DNA of 44,555 bases from a virus: the IMG/VR virus record IMGVR_UViG_3300030451_002132, positions 1 to 44,555 of that record. One strand, written 5' to 3'. Positions 40,892 to 44,555 of this stretch are shown piece after piece. A program made the position numbers and the translations under genes. Numbering within the stretch: position 1 is the stretch's first letter; the number at the start of each line of letters is the position of its first letter. Below the pieces are notes generated by a model that saw only the letters and a list, made by a program, of their open reading frames with translations, ran no database searches and had not been told where the DNA came from.

Positions 40892-41721
40892 TACACCTCC
40901 GATTCTTTAAATAAACTAATTTGTCTTTCTTTTGGAATATAGTTTGTAATAACTAATTCATTTTTCTTTTCATCACTATGTAATTGACCAGCATATTTGA
41001 TTGGTATGACATCTATAAAGTAAAATCTATACATTTGCCATATTTCAGGTCTATCATCATAAGACACCATAAACTTTCCCCCGCTTGCATCAATTTCATC
41101 GCAAACTTCTTTTAAGCTAAAATGGTCATCTTCTGTAAATGAATGTATATAGTAATCATTTCTATCTGTAGCTGCAAAGTAAGGAGGGTCTAAATACCAC
41201 ATATCTCCTTCTTTTGGCTCATACTTTTCAATTAACTCTCTAAAATCCATATTTTCAATAAATACATTATTTAGTTTTCGTCTACTTGGTTCTAAATCAG
41301 CCAGAATATCATCATTCCATTTTGCATCTTTAGATAAAGGCAAATGTGGATTCTTGTTAAAAGCAGTTTTAAGTACAAAGAAGTACATTGCCGCTCTTTT
41401 ATAATCTGGTATGTCTACTTTTGATTTACTATGTATTAGTTTCCTATAGTCTTCGTGAAGAGTTCTAGACAATAATATGTGTTTACAATAATGTCTAAAC
41501 TTGTCGAAATCCTCCGCTACTGAAATATACAAATTTATTATGTCATTATGCAAATCATTTAATATATTTATTTTTGCTTTGTCTTTTCTGAAGAACATAC
41601 TCCCGCCACCAAGAAATACTTCAATATATCGTTCATGGCTATGAAGCTTAGGAACAAGTTTCCTTGATAAATTATATTTGCCTCCATAGTAAGGGAATAT
41701 AGTTGGACAATCATTCTTCAT
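40891..41721 (-). CDS. dam: D12-class DNA adenine methyltransferase
   Basis: 276 residues with the family layout: P-Y-Y-G-G-K (10-15), the SAM-binding F-L-G-G-G-S (36-41) and the catalytic D-P-P-Y (178-181). These enzymes methylate adenine N6, often GATC, and in phages commonly protect the genome from host restriction or control packaging and gene timing. The target site cannot be told from sequence. It lies between a small unknown gene and DnaB; the ATG 41721 overlaps the upstream stop (ATGA), with GGAGGG upstream. Confidence 0.93.
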   Translation of the reverse strand: MKNDCPTIFPYYGGKYNLSRKLVPKLHSHERYIEVFLGGGSMFFRKDKAKINILNDLHNDIINLYISVAEDFDKFRHYCKHILLSRTLHEDYRKLIHSKSKVDIPDYKRAAMYFFVLKTAFNKNPHLPLSKDAKWNDDILADLEPSRRKLNNVFIENMDFRELIEKYEPKEGDMWYLDPPYFAATDRNDYYIHSFTEDDHFSLKEVCDEIDASGGKFMVSYDDRPEIWQMYRFYFIDVIPIKYAGQLHSDEKKNELVITNYIPKERQISLFKESEV

Positions 41722-41999
41722 TTACCCTCCAACGATAAATCTGAAAGATTTAAATGCGTTGTTTGTGTTTTCCAAAATATTAAATCATGTGCTGAATCGT
41801 AATATTCAAACACAAATTTATCTACAACACCACCAGCATAATCTGGATGAAACTTTTTCTTTATAGCCATATCAGCCATCATTTGATAATGTATAGCTGT
41901 ATAAAACATTCTTTCATCGTGAGTTTCAGCTGTAGTCCACCAAGGGTCTTCTCCGTAAGATAAGTCTAATAATTCTTCAAATGTATATTTCTTAACCAT
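41718..41999 (-). CDS. Small hypothetical protein before the methyltransferase
   Basis: I prefer ATG 41999 (read leftward; GGAGGT 5 bases before) to the TTG 6 bases upstream. The 93-residue product is rich in aromatic residues and Asp, with D-P-W-W-T-T-A-E-T-H and H-Y-Q-M-M-A-D-M segments. It overlaps the methyltransferase by 4 bases and its upstream neighbour by 8. Unrecognised family; probably an early accessory gene. Confidence 0.6.
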   Translation of the reverse strand: MVKKYTFEELLDLSYGEDPWWTTAETHDERMFYTAIHYQMMADMAIKKKFHPDYAGGVVDKFVFEYYDSAHDLIFWKTQTTHLNLSDLSLEGK

Positions 42000-42402
42000 C
42001 TTCAACCTCCGTTAGTTCAGTATGACCAGCTTCTTCCCAACTTTGACTATTTAAACCATGCTTTAAACCATGCATTCTTAGCCACATTTCTTTATATGAT
42101 GAATGGCTTTCTACGCCTACTGGTAAACAAGAAGCACATAATTTATCTTTCTTAAACTCTTCTCTACGTTCATCGCTCATACCAACATGTAAAGCACCTG
42201 GACCATTACCTTCATCATCCATTCCTACAAAGAATACATCGCCTTTATCTGTTTGAAAACAAAATCCAGTACCTTCATCTGGGTAATCTTCATCCCATTC
42301 TTGCCACCATACACGTTCAATGGTTCTATCTACAAGCAATTTCTGTGCTGAACTATACCACATTTTAGTTCTATCGTATTTTTCTTTCAATGTTTCTTTC
42401 AC
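41992..42402 (-). CDS. Hypothetical early protein
   Basis: 136 residues from GTG 42402, just after a GGAGGG SD that lies in the last codons of the upstream gene. It is Glu/Trp-rich (E-R-V-W-W-Q-E-W-D-E-D-Y) with a K-L-C-A-S-C-L-P segment (CxxC) and several His residues near the C-terminus (E-S-H-S-S). A small metal-binding protein is possible, but the family is unknown to me. Confidence 0.6.
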   Translation of the reverse strand: MKETLKEKYDRTKMWYSSAQKLLVDRTIERVWWQEWDEDYPDEGTGFCFQTDKGDVFFVGMDDEGNGPGALHVGMSDERREEFKKDKLCASCLPVGVESHSSYKEMWLRMHGLKHGLNSQSWEEAGHTELTEVEDG

Positions 42403-42600
42403 TTAACCCTCCATATATTTAGTTCTTAAATGTTCATCACGTTCGTGATTTAGATTAGATATATCATCTTCTATTTCACCTAATCTTGACATAAATTCAT
42501 CTGTTATACCTTCTCTATCAAGATAATATCCTGTTTCTTCATCAAAAGAATAGTATACATCTACACTAATAGTGTCATCTATTTGTCTTTCTTTTTCCAT
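42403..42600 (-). CDS. Small acidic hypothetical protein
   Basis: 65 residues, ATG 42600, SD AGAGGGA. It is Asp/Glu/Tyr-rich with a helical C-terminal part (R-L-G-E-I-E-D-D-I-S-N-L). Its first 26 bases overlap the end of the 50-residue gene upstream. The size and place suggest a host-modifying early gene of the kind phages often carry; no specific function is visible. Confidence 0.6.
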   Translation of the reverse strand: MEKERQIDDTISVDVYYSFDEETGYYLDREGITDEFMSRLGEIEDDISNLNHERDEHLRTKYMEG

Positions 42601-42727
42601 AATCCCTCTTTCTTCTTATTGAGCTTATACTGTTATAATACATATATTCAAATCCAAGCTCGTTTAATTTATCTATTAACTTTGCTATTTTTTCTTGCAA
42701 ATCAAATGCTTTTTCAGCGTCACTCAT
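42575..42727 (-). CDS. 50-residue early peptide
   Basis: An ATG at 42727 begins M-S-D-A-E-K-A-F and runs to TGA at 42575-42577. It fills the otherwise open gap between two predicted genes and overlaps the upstream gene by 8 bases and the downstream one by 26. The product is a Lys/Glu/Leu-rich helix (residues 5-27) followed by a Tyr/Arg-rich tail (I-R-R-K-R-D-Y). Coding character is good, but the function is unknown. Confidence 0.6.
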   Translation of the reverse strand: MSDAEKAFDLQEKIAKLIDKLNELGFEYMYYNSISSIRRKRDYGKRKTNR

Positions 42728-42992
42728 CTCTATGCTCCTTCAATTTATCATCAACTTTTTTCATCTTTTGGTAAAGTTTTTGATATTTATTAGTATGGAA
42801 GATTATATTATTTCTGTTCAAGTGTCCTTCGTGTTTAATACTCCACGTAGTATCTTGTTTAGTATCTTCTATTTCCTCTTCTGTAGGTATATGAGGCATA
42901 GGATACCTATCTACTCCGTCTTCAAAGTCTTCTGCTTCTCTTAACTTGTAGTTATCCATACGTTCTATTTCTTTTTTCTTGAAATATCCCAT
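42720..42992 (-). CDS. Small hypothetical early protein
   Basis: 90 residues, ATG 42992 in TAATG overlap with the upstream stop. It is charged, with a Glu/Asp-rich centre (T-E-E-E-I-E-D-T-K-Q-D) and a basic helical C-terminus (Y-Q-K-M-K-K-V-D-D-K-L-K). It lies in a run of small leftward genes. No family recognised. Confidence 0.55.
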   Translation of the reverse strand: MGYFKKKEIERMDNYKLREAEDFEDGVDRYPMPHIPTEEEIEDTKQDTTWSIKHEGHLNRNNIIFHTNKYQKLYQKMKKVDDKLKEHRDE

Positions 42993-43273
42993 TACATTCT
43001 ACTCCCATCTAAAATTTGATGATACTTTTCTTTATTGCCTCCACATTCTTCAGCAATCTTTTCTTTAAATTCAAAGTATGATATTGGACTTACTTCATCA
43101 TTGCAACAATTACACCAATAATTAGTATAATCATCTGGTTCTGTAATCATACCAGTGTTCATATTAACCCATGCTTTTTCATCTACTTCTTCTGTACCGC
43201 AATAATCGCATACCCACATATCGTCTAAATCTTTACCTTTTGCTTCTTCAATTATCATATAACTTTTACTCAT
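42992..43273 (-). CDS. Zinc-ribbon-like small protein
   Basis: 93 residues, ATG 43273 with GGAGGAAC upstream. Cysteines fall in two pairs, C22-x-x-C25 (W-V-C-D-Y-C-G) and C54-x-C56-C57 (W-C-N-C-C), which together look like a zinc-ribbon or other four-Cys metal site. Such folds bind nucleic acids or proteins. Located in an early gene run, it could be a transcription or host-takeover factor. This is an inference; the pattern is seen directly. Confidence 0.6.
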   Translation of the reverse strand: MSKSYMIIEEAKGKDLDDMWVCDYCGTEEVDEKAWVNMNTGMITEPDDYTNYWCNCCNDEVSPISYFEFKEKIAEECGGNKEKYHQILDGSRM

Positions 43274-43503
43274 CGTTCCTCCTTAACTCTAAACTGTTCA
43301 ATCCACTGGTCTTTATATTTATCAACTTGTTGGGTACTACAAAATATCCACCAAGCTCTACCATGTTCTTTTGCAAACTTTTCAGTTAATGCATTATGTT
43401 CTTCTGTGTAAGCATAGATTGTCTTAAAATTTTTAAGTCTTTCTTCAAAATCGCTTTCACATTTTAAGGGATTGTTGTTTTTATCATGTAAACTTAAACT
43501 CAT
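43270..43503 (-). CDS. Small hypothetical protein, first gene of the leftward run
   Basis: 77 residues, ATG 43503, SD TTGGAG. It is mixed helical with a Trp-rich centre (H-G-R-A-W-W-I-F) and a Lys/Glu tail; it overlaps the next gene by 4 bases. It is the first gene after the 353-base noncoding region, so it is the gene most directly controlled by structures there. Function unknown. Confidence 0.55.
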   Translation of the reverse strand: MSLSLHDKNNNPLKCESDFEERLKNFKTIYAYTEEHNALTEKFAKEHGRAWWIFCSTQQVDKYKDQWIEQFRVKEER

Positions 43504-43558
43504 ATTTTCTCCAATTTAGTTTATTAGGAGTAGCTAGTCTTTGGACACTTAAGCTCAT
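43484..43558 (-). other. Possible 24-codon leader peptide
   Basis: A short frame starts at ATG 43558 (M-S-L-S-V-Q-R-L-A-T-P), about 10 bases after the purine-rich AGAAGGG, and ends at TGA 43484-43486, overlapping the start of the 77-residue gene in another frame. Its codons form the 3' arm of the 43522-43593 hairpin. It could be a leader peptide coupling translation of the next gene. Evidence is thin. Confidence 0.25.
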
Positions 43559-43593
43559 TACTGCAATTAACCCTTCTGTTGCTACTCCTAATA
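43522..43593 (-). repeat. Perfect 13-bp inverted repeat, tRNA-sized hairpin
   Basis: TATTAGGAGTAGC at 43522-43534 and GCTACTCCTAATA at 43581-43593 are exact reverse complements around a 46-base loop. The hairpin would sit just upstream of the SD of the 77-residue gene. The span (72 bases) recalls a tRNA, but the T- and anticodon arms are missing. Confidence 0.75.
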
Positions 43594-43598
43594 TTATA
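43593..43598 (-). promoter_or_regulatory. -10-like TATAAT box
   Basis: On the minus strand a perfect TATAAT lies at 43598-43593, touching the 5' end of the inverted repeat. No convincing -35 hexamer is present at 16-18 bases. If used, the RNA would begin near the hairpin. Confidence 0.3.
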
Positions 43599-43625
43599 GA
43601 AAGATTCGCTTCAAATATGAGCTCT

Positions 43626-43687
43626 AACTCTGTCCCCAACCGATTATATTAAAGGTATCGCCCTAGGGTTCGGTCCGTCATTGAGTT
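43626..43687 (-). repeat. Nested stems in the noncoding region
   Basis: AACTC 43626-43630 pairs with GAGTT 43683-43687, and ACCGA 43639-43643 pairs with TCGGT 43670-43674, in nested order. The palindrome CCCTAGGG lies inside (43661-43668). This supports a folded RNA. Confidence 0.45.
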
Positions 43688-43856
43688 TTACAATATGGTA
43701 TTTCTCCATATCAACTTTCTAATTATCAGCAAGAGAATAGACTTTGTAGAGAGGGTCACGCTACGTTCTCTATATGACTTCTGTACAGTAGCCAGTCTCT
43801 ATCAAGTGGTCTAATCTCAGGGACCTTTATTAAGAAGCTATCTTATTCTCAGGAAC

Positions 43857-44555
43857 CTACGCTCTTGCTAATCTTGTTATTGTTGGATAAATCTGATTCT
43901 CCATAATATGAATAGATTCTCTATCTCTATGCGCAACGTGTGTTGCTACATAAGTACAAGCATTCAATAAATCCCAATATGTTTTCATATTATTATTTAA
44001 ACAATACCTTGTAAAATCTTCCATATATTGTTGTGGAATCAATTTAGCCATATCAACTAAATGTTGTCCTCTTAACTTAGTTTGTGTTAGTCTTGGAAAT
44101 TCTGTTTCAAACATCTGAACTAACATAGCAACTGTATCAGTAATAGTACTATCTATTTCATTAATACTAGTATTATTATTCTTATGTACAGCTTTCTTTT
44201 TTGTTAAGACATTACCAATTGTCAATCCATTTAAGCATACAAGCCTAAATGCACCGCCCATAATATTAACAGATGTGCTACCATCGTAACTATTTGCTAC
44301 TATTAATTGCGGATTCATTAAATCACCTTTCTGAACTTTGACTTCAGTTTTAGGGAAATTCCATTTCCAAATAGCTTTTGAACCATTGGAAAATGTTCTA
44401 GCTTCTACTAGTTCTGTTTCTGTACCTCTTAAAACTTTTTGTACTTTATTTACAACTGACCTATTATCAACTACTTTGTATTCATCAGTCATACAAGACA
44501 ATACTTCTCCTGTATCTTCTCTTATGATGAATTTATGACCTGTTCCAGACACTAA
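43857..44555 (-). CDS. DUF932-family protein, 5' end probably cut by window
   Basis: The frame reads leftward to TAG at 43857-43859. An internal GTG at 44552 would give 231 residues, but the frame stays open to the window edge, so the start may lie beyond it. The visible part matches DUF932 proteins common in phages and plasmids: G-H-K-F-I-I-R-E-D-T-G-E-V-L-S-C at the start, E-Y-K-V-V-D-N-R, and K-A-I-W-K-W and G-A-F-R-L-V-C-L-N-G-L in the centre. The biochemical role of the family is unknown. It begins the leftward block, and a structured noncoding region follows its stop. Confidence 0.75.
   Translation of the reverse strand, partial: LVSGTGHKFIIREDTGEVLSCMTDEYKVVDNRSVVNKVQKVLRGTETELVEARTFSNGSKAIWKWNFPKTEVKVQKGDLMNPQLIVANSYDGSTSVNIMGGAFRLVCLNGLTIGNVLTKKKAVHKNNNTSINEIDSTITDTVAMLVQMFETEFPRLTQTKLRGQHLVDMAKLIPQQYMEDFTRYCLNNNMKTYWDLLNACTYVATHVAHRDRESIHIMENQIYPTITRLARA

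Larger units (their letters stand above)
43504..43856 (-). ncRNA. Structured noncoding region of 353 bases
   Basis: No gene of normal length fits here. Both flanking genes are read leftward, so I give the minus strand. It contains a perfect 13-bp inverted repeat (43522-43593), nested stems (43626-43687), ATATGG/CCATAT (43693-43711), TAGAGA/TCTCTA (43747-43772) and an imperfect direct repeat (43810-43858). Parts (43621-43680) are richer in G+C than the surroundings. I read it as a structured leader or a phage ncRNA. It is not a recognisable tRNA or riboswitch. Confidence 0.55.

Noticed and set aside
43522-43593. Possible tRNA
   Set aside because: The acceptor-like GGAGTAG/CTACTCC stem fits, but no T-arm with TTC, D-arm or anticodon arm can be drawn.
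43661-43680. GGTTCGGTCC similar to a tRNA T-arm
   Set aside because: The flanking five-base stem does not pair and no tRNA body surrounds it.
43670-43740. Ten-codon frame after a GGAG in the noncoding region
   Set aside because: It is too short and the SD spacing is about 20 bases.
1-44555. CRISPR array, insertion sequence or integrase
   Set aside because: No regularly spaced identical repeats, transposase motifs or recombinase signatures were seen.

Overview
The window looks like one contiguous piece of a tailed, podovirus-type bacteriophage genome (or metagenomic phage contig). It is AT-rich and almost wall-to-wall coding. Many neighbouring genes are joined by TAATG or ATGA stop/start overlaps, and good Shine-Dalgarno (SD) sequences are common (AGGAGG, GGAGAA). 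I see no integrase, repressor or other lysogeny gene. The host cannot be named. The style of the appendage proteins recalls marine phages, but that is only an impression. Regular SD use argues against a typical Bacteroidota host, whereas two exported proteins have signal peptides ending in S-A-Q / H-S-Q that would suit such a host.

Rightward half, 1-38837, virion and lysis genes: small ORFs; large terminase (294-1865); a small membrane protein, a peptidoglycan-binding-like protein and an M15 peptidase endolysin (1865-2806); portal, scaffold and major capsid protein (2808-7540); a strong hairpin (7557-7611); a repeat-rich adaptor-like protein and further neck or virion proteins (7627-11218); three appendage/tail-fibre genes, the largest ending in an S74 self-cleaving chaperone (11218-16878); a tail protein fused to a Hint (Hedgehog/intein) domain (17115-18179); a small gene and a terminator; an envelope cluster with a membrane coiled-coil protein, an exported thioredoxin-fold protein lacking CxxC, an exported beta-barrel-like protein, a small membrane protein and a 3TM holin (18454-20802); two beta-rich tail (nozzle-like) proteins (20795-23577); and an approximately 15-kb block of predicted ejected internal virion proteins (23937-38837).

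The most interesting gene is 27151-35991, a 2946-residue protein. It carries a GDFDID motif in an R-x-P ... DxDxD context, and about 360 residues upstream a lysine/SATK-type block. Together these resemble the two double-psi beta-barrels of QDE-1/YonO/crAss-like-phage RNA polymerases. My inference is that it is a virion-packaged RNA polymerase, injected with the DNA to transcribe the first genes.

Leftward part, 44555-38827, early and replication genes: a DUF932 protein cut by the window edge; a 353-base noncoding region full of inverted repeats; about seven small unknown genes, one with a zinc-ribbon-like pattern; a D12-class adenine methyltransferase; a DnaB helicase; a RuvC-like resolvase; and a small coiled-coil protein. 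The two halves converge and overlap by 11 bases at 38827-38837. No DNA polymerase, primase or conventional phage RNA polymerase is present, so the rest of the early region probably lies beyond the right end.
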